The position numbers were made by a program, and so were the translations under genes. The notes under the pieces were generated by a model, which searched no databases, had not been told where the DNA came from, and saw nothing but the letters and a program-made list of their open reading frames with translations. From contig BCIJ01000019.1 in the NCBI GenBank assembly GCA_001599935.1, positions 231,296 to 295,295 of the forward strand: 64,000 bases of DNA, read 5' to 3'. Positions 11,323 to 21,840 of this stretch are shown here, piece after piece (position 1 is the first letter of the stretch; every line of letters starts with the position of its first letter). The stretch comes from Holtermannia corniformis (taxonomy: Eukaryota > Basidiomycota > Tremellomycetes > Holtermanniales).

Positions 11323-12590
11323 TCAGAACATCTCCTCCAGAGTCAATTGCCTGAGCGAGTGAGCATCGCACGTGATGTAGAGTTGAATGAGCTCACTTGA
11401 CAACGTCCGTGTTGGCGACCATGTTGGAGAACTCTGCGAACGAGAGCTTGCCGTCCCTGCAGTGGTGAGGTGCGTCATGATGGTCATGTAGGATACTCAC
11501 CCATCCTTGTCGGCCTCCATGATGGTCTTGTCCACGATTTGCTGCAGCTGCTGATCCTGAACTAGGAGTCAGCACGAAAACGTGGTGCGCAGCAAAACAA
11601 GGGCACGGTCGGGCTGCAGCCCTACAGCGCCAAGAGCAGTAGTCTCATCGTCAACAATCTGAGCGATGCAACACCCGCAGATACCACCCCTCAGGATGCA
11701 AGGTCGGCGGCATTGTACAAAGTCTGCCGCTCACTATCGCCTCCGTCAACTGAATAGGTCACGCTGCGTCGTAGCAACACCCTCGGAACATTCAGCGATC
11801 CACAATGATACGTGCTGCCTGTTGTTTCAAGATGCAACACCAGCATTGCGCCATGGACGGCAAGTGCGTGAGTGCCGCAGAAGCACAACACACACGTGAT
11901 GTCCATTGGCAACTGTGCCATCAAGCCGACGAGTAGATCGGCCGAGTCGTGGTGTCACACCCGCATGGATGTATAAGCGGAACAGCTTGCCGGCGAAACG
12001 CGGCTGATCGATCCACCACACGGATAGCACGAGTTGCGTCCACTGACCTTGAGGTTATTCCCAACCATCTGCTTGAGCACGAGGTAGAGCTCGCCGTTGG
12101 AGATGAAGCCATCCCGATCCATGTCGTATACCTTGAACGCAACTATCCAGGGTATCAGCCACTGCGAGTGATTGCTCCCAAGTTCCAGCGACTCACAGCG
12201 AAGCTTCTCATCCCTTCCCCCTTTACTGCTGAAAGCGCTCAAGCCACCGACAAACTCTGAGAAATCGACGGTTCCAGACCCGCTACAAGTCAACGATCAG
12301 CATCCGCGCGAGTTGAACGTCGGGCGGGGATACCGACTCCTCATCAAAGATTGCAATCATCCGGTGCGCGAGCGGGTTGTTTGCTATTTGTGGGATCTGC
12401 AGGAACTCGTCTTTATCGATCGTGCCGGACCCATCGCGATCGAGCTTCATGAAGCGTTTCTTGAGCCTGACGAGCTCGGGCCCGGAGACTGGTGGGGGTC
12501 AGCTACATAGCGGTTCAGCGGGTCGAAAGGGTCCGTACAGTTTGAGCTCTTTTCGAGGTTGTCGAACACTTGGGAGCCTGCCTGTCCCAT
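11323..12590 (-). CDS. cnb1: Calcineurin regulatory subunit B
   Basis: Seven exons: 12539-12590, 12338-12488, 12197-12282, 12048-12142, 11501-11556, 11397-11456 and 11323-11350, giving 175 aa, the same length as yeast Cnb1. It starts MGQ, giving the N-myristoylation glycine. Four EF-hands are visible: [42 protein letters not shown] and [14 protein letters not shown]. The protein binds Ca2+ and the catalytic calcineurin A helix to form the Ca2+/calmodulin-activated phosphatase that controls stress responses and morphogenesis in fungi. Between exons 4 and 5 lies a 491-nt intron, roughly ten times the local norm; the other introns are 44-55 nt. All residues expected for Ca2+ coordination are present. 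Confidence 0.97.
11557..12047 (-). other. Unusually long intron in calcineurin B
   Basis: This 491-nt intron splits the linker after the third EF-hand. It has a GTCAGT donor and a CAG acceptor. I found no coding exon or RNA signature inside; frames in it are short. Confidence 0.7.
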
Positions 12591-12782
12591 GATGAAACGC
12601 TGTTGATGGTGCTCTGCAGTGGTGGGCGCAGGTTGCAGGTGGTAGAGACGGTCGGTTGGTGCTGGAGTGCACGCTCCAGACGTCAGGCACGCTCTGTCTC
12701 ATCCGCGACCTTGACTAGCTGTGGGTATGGATACAACGATACATGGGATGCAATATGCAGAACAAGCACTCTAGCAGGCGCT

Positions 12783-14534
12783 TCACATTCTCGAGAACAG
12801 TATCTCCGAGTAGGCCTGAGCGTTGACGTCAGCCACGCACAAGTGATGGAATGGTGAACCGACCTCGTACTCTTCCGGCGTCATGTCGTCGTGGTGATCC
12901 TCTGTCACTTGCGAGAACGCCATCGGAATCCCATTCACTGCGAGGTGTGAGCTCATCAACAGTTACAACACAGCTTGCAGCTGGCTTAGCCGTCAGTGAC
13001 GGACCAAACACCATGGGCTCGCCATCTGCATCCGCCTCGGCAGACCGACTCCGCTTGCCATTCCCATTCACGGCTGACTCGTCAAACTCGTCATCTTCAA
13101 CATCTGCTACCGCGATCGGTGCAGGGACTGGTTCAGGAGGTGCGAGTTCAGCATAGTGCGCGTCGAGGTCTGCACGCAGAATGTCAGCATGCAAGCAGCA
13201 CGCAAACTCAAACTGACCGTCATCGTCGGCTTCGACGGCGTCGTCGAGCCCTTCGGCCAGTCGCCGCTTGGCCTCTTCGATTGCCTTTTTCCGCGTGTCC
13301 TCCATCCCGAGCTGCGTCTGCTTGCCCGTGACCGTCGAATGCGTGTACCAAACCGGCAACGCGTTCTGCACTCTGCCAGTGCAACACACGTCAGCACAGC
13401 ACACCAACAGCGCCCAACCACCACGAACCGCTGCTCCTCGGCAACCCTCTCCCTCTCTTTGCGCCTGCGCTCCTGCTCGGCCGTGTCCGTAATCTCAATC
13501 TTTAACCCATTCTCCTTCTTCTTCTCCTGCTCCATCTTTTCCCGCATCTCCTGATCGACCCCGACCGAGCTCTCGACGTTCCTCGCGACCCACGCCACGA
13601 CGTTGACAGTTGGGACTTGGACGTTGTCGAGTTCACGCAGGGTCGCGCGGATCCGTTCCGTCGCGGCGTTGAAGCGCGCCATGCGGTCTTCAGACCCTTG
13701 GATCGTATCGGCGTTGTCGTTTTCTTCGAGCGCGGTGGAACAGTCTTCACAGTTGAACGACGAGGTGTAGGGGTCAAACAGGACGGCAATGTACAGCGGG
13801 TCGTAGACGCGCTGGCACTTTGGGCAGAGGTACCCTTTCTTGCCGAGCTCCTGCGGTGGGCGTTGGTAATGGCCGAGTCAACGCGCACACCACGCACCTG
13901 CTTGATCTTCTCCTCAATCTTGCGCCGCATCTCTGAGATCCGGTACTTTGTCACATTATAGAAATCTCGGTAGTCGAGGCTCCAGTAGCTTCGCTCGACC
14001 GTGAGTGAGCGCGGGCCGTTGGGACCGACGTAGCCGCCTTGACGCGGAGGCGCCTTTTCCTTATTCACATGCCTGAAAGGCCATCAGCGCCGGACGTTGT
14101 GCAGGCCAACCGACGAAATGCTGACTTTCGGATCATCCGGTGCGCGTGCATTTGCGCCAGGTACTTTTGGATCTCTTTGGCCGAGAGCCCGACTTCGGCG
14201 CCAAGGTCAATCTCTTTCCACCTGGATGTCAAGTGAGCCACTGAGCACCTTTGGGAAGACAGCAGGAGGTATCGAAACAGCCGAGCGGCTGTTCGGCTCG
14301 TGCGGTGCTTGCGCAATGTCAGTCTGGCAACTCACACCTCTCTCCGCTGGAGCGTGTCAAAGATGATGACGAACGGCGCGTCGTAGAACGAGCGCGAGAC
14401 CTGATCGACGAGCTGGCGAGCGAGCCGCATTTCCGGCGTGACGCCCGACGAGTACGCCTGGTGCGAGCGTCAGCAACCGCCATTACTCATATTCATCCGG
14501 CTGCATAGGGTCGGACCAGGCGGACGCTGACCAT
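12783..14534 (-). CDS. tfa1: Transcription initiation factor TFIIE, alpha subunit
   Basis: Nine exons: 14532-14534, 14336-14457, 14126-14221, 13898-14072, 13429-13850, 13218-13372, 13005-13169, 12864-12937 and 12783-12815, giving 414 aa. A winged-helix domain (MRLARQLVDQVSRSFYD, then VWKEIDLGAEVGLSAKEIQK) is followed by the diagnostic line SYWSLDYRDFYNVTKYRI and a zinc ribbon YLCPKCQRVY ... FNCEDCSTAL. A charged helix and acidic region follow, then the conserved C-terminal VNGIPMAFSQVTEDH and MTPEEYEAY. TFIIE recruits and stimulates TFIIH in the RNA polymerase II pre-initiation complex. The coding sequence appears to begin with an exon holding only the ATG, followed by a 74-nt intron, because no other in-frame Met precedes the conserved domain. 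That point is inferred. The gene is divergent from the coiled-coil gene at 14903. Confidence 0.95.
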
Positions 14535-14902
14535 TTCGAGTCGTAGTATTATACGGGCCTGATGATGGGGATACACAGACGATCGACGGTCCCAAGGTCG
14601 ATGTCGCTGCCGTGTCGGCTCGCTGACTGCCTGACTGCTCCTTTGTGTCGCCTTGTTCCGCGCCTTTGTGAGTAGCGACCTCGGTTGCTGATCACAGAGG
14701 GCTGGTCCGTAGACGCTGCAGGTGATGCAGCGGGTCCTGCAATGCTGCTCGACGACGACGAGAGAAGAGAACAGACGAGCAGGTCGGTTGAGAGGAATGC
14801 TCGAGTTCCGGTCGATCCACGGAAACCGTCACTGGCCGCCGCCTAGCATCACTGTCCACCTATCCTGCCCTCTATCCACTGTGGACGGCTACAGATCAAG
14901 CC
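14535..14902. other. Divergent promoter region, TFIIE-alpha and coiled-coil gene
   Basis: The 368 bp between two divergent starts contain no convincing frame. Both core promoters should lie here. Confidence 0.5.
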
Positions 14903-17299
14903 ATGGCAGAGCCACAAGCCACGCACAAGACGGCAGAAGAGCTCAGGAAGGAAAAGGCGGCAAGAGCGAAGAAATTGGTGCGGGATCATAGGCGGGGCAT
15001 GCGGCTCGCTGGCACTGACGACACGAGCTAGCTGGCCAAACGTCAAGCTGCAAACGCAAAGGCGTCGACTGTCAGTGAGCTTGGAACGGAGCCGGGGTCG
15101 ACAAGGACGAGTCTCAGTATCGATGAGAGGCTTGTGGACGTGAAAGAGGACAAGGTGGAAAATGTCGATCAGCCGACCGGGGAGCGCGCCGAGGCTGTCA
15201 AGCCGTCAGAGTCGGCCGAGCCGCAAGGGAAGCCAGAGCCTACGCCTGTGGCTGTAGACGAGGCAACGACGGCACCCATCTCGAAATCGAAAGCCAAGGC
15301 GGATAAGAAAAAGGCCAAGCAAGCGGCTGTCGAAGCAGAAGTCCAGGCGCAGGTCAAGCCCGAGGCTGAGCCGGTCAAAGAGGATGACCAAGAGGAAAAC
15401 GCATCTGCCGCTATCACTCCCACAATCACCGCCGAGGCCCCAAGCGATCCACCTGCACCCGACCAGTCGAAAGACGCTCAGCAAACCATCTCGCTACTCA
15501 TCTCGGAACGCTCAACGCTCCAATCCCAACTCACAGCCCTACAATCCCAGCTCGCAGCCTCGGAATCCAACACCAACCTGCTTACAGCGGCACAAGCTCT
15601 GATCACAACACTCCAAATCACAAACGCCGACCTGTCCGAGCGCGCCGCGAGGCTCGACTCGGTTACCGCTGAAGCCGAGACAAGCCGCGCGGCGGTCGAA
15701 AAGCTAGAGAGGGACGTGGAGAGCTGGAAGCGGAGAGAGGAGGGCTGGAAAGAGGACGCAGACGAGTTGGCAGAGCTGCAGGCCAAGGAACGCGCGAGGC
15801 TCGAGGGTGAGAGTGAGAAGCAGCGGGAGATCGAGGCCCAGATCGAGCGCGGGCGCGAACGTGAGGGTGGACTCGAGGCCGAGATCTCGAGGTTGAAGAC
15901 GGTGAGTGGCTGGCCAATGCGCGGTCCGAGCTAACGAACGGACAGGTCAATGCTCAATTGACATCGACAAAGCAATCACAGGCAGAGGAGCTGGCAACCC
16001 TGAAAGCATCATCGACGTCGACGTCTGAAGCACTAGCGGCTCTGCAGGGCGAGCTTGACACCCTCCGCGCCGCTCACACGTCGACCGCGACCGAATTGTC
16101 AGATCTCAAATCAACACACTCCACCCTGCAAACCTCCCACTCCAACCTCCAATCGAACCACACCACCCTCGAGCAGTCGCTCAAATCCTCCGAAGCCAAG
16201 GTCTCTACCCTCTCAAACCAGCTTGATCAGACGCGCGCTTCGCTCAAAGCGGCAGACAAAAAGGTTGAAGCGAGCGAAAGCAAGAAAGAGAAGCTCCAGA
16301 CGGAGAATGCAGCGCTCGTGGAGCAGTTGGAGGAAGTCAGAGGCAAGGTTGTAGAGGTCATGGAGGAAAAGGTGGCACTCGCGGAGGAGCTCGAGACGAG
16401 TCAAAAGGAGCGCGCGAGGGCTGAGAAAGACTTGGAGGAGGAAAAGGCCAAGCATCAGGGGTTGGATGACGACATCAAGGTCGGTACGTGGTCATCTCGC
16501 AGACACCCGCTGATCACGCTCCTAGGCTCGAAGAGAGCGCATCACCTTTCTCGAGGGCGAAAACGTCACATTGACGTCCAGAGTCGCCGATCTCGACGCT
16601 GCCGAGTCATCACGCGACGCTCTGCAAAGTCAAGTCCGCCAAGTCCAATCGGCCCGTGAAGCGCTCGAGGACGAGCTACAAACACTGCGCGCGGCCAACG
16701 CGTCTCTCGAAGCAGATATCGCGCTTCTCCGCGAGGCCGCTTCAAACGCCGCGATCCGGACTCCTCTTCCACGCTCACCCGATCCGTCTACCGATCCGGG
16801 GACGGGAGAAACCCCAGAGACGCTGGCGTCGCTCAAGGCTCAGCACGCCCTCGACCTATCACATCACTCGCAGCAGCTCCGTGAAATGGAGGCCGAGCTA
16901 TACGCCTCGTCGTCAAAAGTCCACACGCTCTCGCGCCAGCTCACAGATCTGCAGGCCGAGCTCGCTCGCTCACGCCCAGCATACGATTACGGCACGAGCG
17001 CGAGTCCATCGGCGTCACCGAGCCGATTGACGCCGTCCCAGAGTATGCCTCTGCCTCGACGACCGAACCAGGTCGATGCTCACTCGCTGCTGTCAACGGC
17101 AACGAGGCACAAGCGTCAAGTCTCACTATCGCTGCTCAAAGCGCGTATGGAGAGCCACTCGCGGCCCGGTCTCAGCCCCGCGGCCGAATCCATCAGCGAA
17201 GCAGACGAGGCGCACGTGCACTCAAAACGGCACTTGCAATTCGGCGACGAGCTCATGTTTGCTTGCAAGAGCTGTCAGGGGGATCTCATCATGCTATAG
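14903..17299 (+). CDS. Long coiled-coil protein with conserved C-terminal cysteine tail
   Basis: Four exons: 14903-14977, 15032-15901, 15946-16479 and 16526-17299, giving 750 aa. The N-terminus is Lys/Ala-rich (AEELRKEKAARAKKLLAKRQ), followed by an acidic Glu/Lys/Pro region. About 500 residues of heptad-rich coiled coil follow, with many Leu, Glu, Ser and Thr. The C-terminus has a conserved block, HKRQVSLSLLKARMESHSRP, and ends FGDELMFACKSCQGDLIML, resembling the last residues of fungal proteins annotated as 'M protein repeat protein'. No catalytic domain is present, so a scaffold, golgin-like or tethering role is possible but unproven. The gene is convergent with CDC14 (226 bp between stops). 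Confidence 0.85.
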
Positions 17300-17525
17300 G
17301 TTAATTTTGCATTATGCATATTGCATCACATTGTCAAGCCGACAGGTCACGACCGCAGGTGTACAACGAATCGATGCATGTCATGATGTCTAAAGATTGG
17401 ACGTCGATGCTACGTGACGAGGCGTGAGATGCTTGTGCGACATGAAAAAGGACTAGTCATTATGCGATGCAAGAGAAAGGGAGATGTCGGGAAGCTCGCC
17501 GGATGCTATGTGGTTGCGCTGGAGC

Positions 17526-20500
17526 TCAGGAAGTCACGTCTTGCTTGATCAGCCCTGGTCTTGTATTGGGACGATCTAGAGGCTCACTGGTCATGGACGT
17601 TCGCCTCCGCAAACCACGCAGCATTCCTCCGGCCAAACGACCGGGGCTGCCAGTGATCATGCTGACGGGTGGCTGCGAGCCCTCGGTCAGAGGTGTTCGC
17701 ACCCTTCGTGGCGGTGTCTCCGGCCTGGGGCTCTTCTCCTTTGATTCACTTCCGCCCTGAGCCAGCCGTCGGAGCTTGCTAGTCAGACTCGAAGTGGTCG
17801 ACTCAGTCGGGGTAGCGGAGGTCGCGCGCTGCGCTTGAGGGACTTGTAGCGTGTTGACTTCGCCAAGAGGGGTTTTCGGCCGGCGCTTTGTAGGTCGCTC
17901 AGGCGTTGACTCTGGTGGTCGACTACCATGACGACGGTTCGAAGCAATGTTGAGCGGCTCGGTCTGTGCCCGGGAGCTGGGCGGCGGCGTCGAAGTTCTG
18001 ATCGGGCTTCCAACGCGCAACACGGCTGCTCGGACAGAGATTGGCTCCACTTTCGGCGATGCAGGCTGATGCAGTGGGAGGACGGGCGTGATTGTGCTTC
18101 GTGCAGGCGACTTGCGAGGTTGACCCACGGCGTCGCCGCTAGAGTGCCCTTTGGGGGGCGAAGGCGAGCACACGGCGACTGGTGATGCCGGTGCTGCAAT
18201 TGGCGATGCGGGCGTCGAGAAGTGTCCTGCTGCCTCGGCAAGTGAAGCTTTGTACTCATCGATGGCGGCCTGGTCAGACATCAGTCAAGTCAACGCCAAT
18301 GACCCCCACTCACCCAGCCGGTCCATTTCGACTGGTTGAGCGACATGTAGTGCTGCTGGTTGCCAACGACCATGCCCGGTCGGACGATGCGCATAAAACC
18401 AATCACCTCGCTGGCCGTGAAGCCGTACTTGTAAATCAGATAGGCTGAGATGATCAGCATGGGATGCAGTGTAGCAATACGACCGAAAGACACACCTCCG
18501 ATAAGCGCACCAGTCCGCCCGAGTCCAGCCTGCAAGCGTCACCACTGACCCGCTTGTGAGCGAGACCAGACCAAAACTCACCTTGCAGTGCACCGCCATG
18601 CAATGACCGGCGTTAAACGTCGACTCTGCCAAGTCGATAAACGCGCGAACAATCTCGTCAGACGGGTTCGAGCCATCATCAAAGAACATCTCGACTGTGT
18701 CGCACATCCACTCAGCTCTGCAGCTGACGAGCCACGCGTCACATACCATGAGCGATCCCTCGATCAGTCCACTCCTTCGCGTTGTACAGCGCGTCATTGA
18801 GCCTGACGACAACTTTGACGCGGTTGTTCACGAAATAGTCGAGACAATTGCTGAAAGCCTTAGGGAGCTCACGCGGCTGATGAACAGTCGAGAGCGCAGA
18901 CTTGTCGCCGGGGATGTACCCAGGGTCTTGTGGTGAGGCGAAAGCAATAAAGTGGGGAGTAACCCAATTGAAGTCGCCGTTCCTGGAGGATGAGTAGGTT
19001 GTCCTGATCACTTGCGAGACGCGCAACTTACTCTACAACCTCGTAGTAGCGGTACGCGTCCGGATCGAAATCTTGCAGGTTCAACAGATCTAAGCGCTGA
19101 GCTTTCCAGCAGCCCCAGAGAATGTCCTTCACATCAGCTTTGACTGCTATTCGCCCTTCAATGACTCACTTGTATCGTCAAGTGGTAGTCTGCAGGCAGA
19201 CCGCCTGCATCCCGGAACGGCAGGATCTCTAGCTTGGCGAGTGGTGAAAACGCTTGCCACGGCGTGTGTCGTTCTACAATGAGCTGTAGGGGGCATCAGC
19301 CGAGTTTAATCGATCGTACCACAGCGGATCACGCAGTCACGGGGTATGATATCGTTCACATACAGCCCGAGACGACGCTTGGTGACAATGGCAAATGAAA
19401 GTACTGCCTTTCGCTCGACCATCGCTATCCAAGCGAGGATGAAGAAAGGCCCACTGCAGAGGACTCTGTTGTAGACTGCCATATGGGACTTGGCGTCATG
19501 AGCGCTAAGACAGTTCGGCATGTGAACATCAATGTGTCTCCATCTCCTCATTGCGACGCACGCGGTCGCCAAGTCCAGCACCAGCAATACTAGAGCCTAC
19601 ACGGCTAACGCGCGGCTCGGTCGTTTGAACTTGACAAACAAGCGCAGATGTTGCAAAGAAACTGACACGACCGTATACTGTGATGAAAAGAGGTCGTGCA
19701 GGTAGACGGTGACTGCTTCGACTGGCGCTGGGTGCAGGTTCCTGGAGCATCTGCTACAGTGCACTCACCAGCGCGGCGGAACATCTATTGACAGCCACAA
19801 ATCATAGAGCAATGTTCTGCGATAGCGTTTAATGGGGTCATGCTTCTACCCGGATTACATTGAGTAAAGCCTCGGCAGTCGCGCTTGGCAGATGTATCGT
19901 AACAAGACCTCCAATCAGATCACGAATGCTTGCCATCGCGCAAAGCGGTATATGGTTATGTCGCAACATCTGTGAACGTTGATAGAGCGGGCGAACCGAG
20001 CAAGAGCTCGCCGTAGCTGCTGCTAGCTCGCGACGAAGCTAAAGTTCGTTGTACCACGACCATCACTCGCCCGCCACATCTTTTTCGCCAGCTGCGCGAC
20101 ATAAGGGACACAAGTGCAAATAGTTGACACTCGACGAGCGAGCATGACAGTGAATAGCACTGCAGGTGCTACTCGAAGCCCACTGGCTCGTGTGATCACG
20201 CACAGCCGTGCCAACGACTCGATACGTAGACTGACCAGATCACAACGCAACGCTCACGCTGACGAACCGGTACCGACTCGTCAAGTGGGACCGTCGGATG
20301 CGAGATGGTTGTGACACGTTCGGCCGGGGGAATTCCACCATCAAACTGCTTACTCTCAGACAGCCAGCACACATCTCAGCCAACTTGAATGAAACAACCA
20401 TGGCCCCATTGGTTGTGACATTCCATAAGTCGCTGCTCCAGCGCTCAGTCTGTGCCGACGGTCCAGACTCTAGGCAAGCTAGGTCGGATGATCTTGGTGA

Positions 20501-21324
20501 CGTGCTCGAACACGCAGGGTTCTCCAGCTGAGTCAGCTGGGCGTTCCTGTTGCTCAAGCATCACGCGAAGCTGATTTGTCCTTTGCTTTCGTTGTTATTT
20601 GACGCATCGAGTTTGCACGCGCAGACACGCGAGAAGCCATCAATGGAGCTTGGGCTGCAAAGCCAGTTCAAGCTCTTGCGGTTGAACTTGGTGAAGCCAC
20701 ATAGCTTTCTTTCCGGCAGCATCGCGTGATAGTTTATACAGCACTCGCGCCGAGCTCTCCACAAAGCCATCTGCCCAGTCAAAGCGAGCTGGAAGATTGA
20801 TACGTACATGGTAGATTGCGATCAGGGCGGCTGCGTTGCTTTTGAGCTTTGGGCACGGTCCAGAGTACAGGCACAAGGCGCGTCTCGCGTTTCTTTCGTC
20901 CTACGCAGCACGCCATTAGCTCATGGAGCCGTGTTGTATGAGGAATGGATCCCTCACAGTCACTGGTCTGTGCATCAGCAAGCGATAAGGAGAGAAGCGC
21001 ATTCATGGCAGTGCCGCAACCAAACTCACAATAGTCGTGGATCATGATACAGGCGTCATAAGTCATTGCGAGGTTGAGTGGACCGTGATCCGAAGCGAAT
21101 GGGAGATATCTGAGCTTTTCGTCGACTGCGGTGTATGAGTTCATACTAGCGTCACCGGGCGCAGCACCCCACTCACAAGTGAAGAGCTTGACAGGCCAGC
21201 CCGTCAGCGGGTGCGTATAGCACCTCCCAACATCAAACGATGCCAGAGTCGTGAAGAGCAGTCTGTCTGAGAAGACGGCGACTGGGTTCGGGAACTTTTT
21301 CGTCGGTACGGGCGCAGCGGGCAT
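17526..21324 (-). CDS. cdc14: CDC14 dual-specificity phosphatase
   Basis: Eleven exons: 21177-21324, 21030-21125, 20958-20962, 20808-20900, 19170-19283, 19032-19126, 18747-18982, 18582-18694, 18496-18529, 18314-18444 and 17526-18269, giving 602 aa. The non-catalytic A domain is visible (FSDRLLFTTL, ASDHGPLNLAMTYD, PKLKSNAAALIAIYH, ILPFRDAGG). The B domain has ENGDFNWVTPHFIAF, the active site HCKAGLGRTG (Cys299, Arg305) and RIVRPGMVVGNQQHYMSLNQ. The last 250 residues are a disordered, Ser/Pro-rich tail with many SP/TP sites. CDC14 reverses CDK phosphorylation at mitotic and meiotic exit. Two oddities: a 5-nt microexon (20958-20962) is the only way I found to keep frame between exons 2 and 4, and a 1,524-nt intron (19284-20807) divides the A domain. 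The protein alignment across that junction needs no extra residues. Confidence 0.93.
19284..20807 (-). other. 1.5-kb intron inside CDC14
   Basis: It begins GTACGT and ends CTACAG and lies in phase 0. I checked both strands: frames are short (up to about 105 codons), without recognisable domains, and none has a convincing splice chain. I saw no tRNA-like B box and no terminal inverted repeats. It could be an old insertion that is now removed as intron. Confidence 0.7.
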
Positions 21325-21840
21325 CTTGCTTGATCACTCGATCGAGTCTTGCGAGTCGCCGTCGTCGGTGTCGTCGTTGCTGCAGTCACACTCACTTGCC
21401 CGTACGCCTTTGCCGCGACACAGCGACCGCAGCACGTCTTCGCGGCCAGGCGGAGTGCACCCGTGTCAAAGGGAGGTCGAGCGGTCTGAGCTCACTGTGA
21501 GATGCGGGTGGTGCGGTCGGTGCGGTCGGTTGGGTGAGACACCACCACCGGCCGCCACCCCCAACTCTGACACGGTGCGGCCGCTGCACTAGCGCGCTGC
21601 CCTGACCGGTCGGTGTGTGCAGTGTGTGTGTAGCGGATCGGCGCACAGTCGACGCATTGTCCTTCTTGGAGAGCGGGGCCCGCACCGGGTGAGAGTTCAC
21701 CCCTGTCCACCCCACGTGGGCGGCAGTGGCGCCGACGGCCAGGTGGCAGACCAAGTATCCCCATCGGCAGAAACAGTGTATGCATGCTGTATTCAGGCAG
21801 TCACTATGCTATGAGCGATGATCAGTGTGAATGCTTGCAC
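21325..21840. other. Intergenic, CDC14 promoter region
   Basis: 516 bp between the CDC14 start and the stop of the ABC transporter, both on the minus strand. Frames present are short and low-complexity. I see no gene. Confidence 0.5.

Noticed and set aside
15169..15950. Several minus-strand frames of about 90-100 codons
   Set aside because: Antisense shadows of the coiled-coil gene at 14903-17299.
19284..20807. Gene nested in the CDC14 intron
   Set aside because: Frames of up to about 105 codons on both strands lack domains and plausible splice chains.
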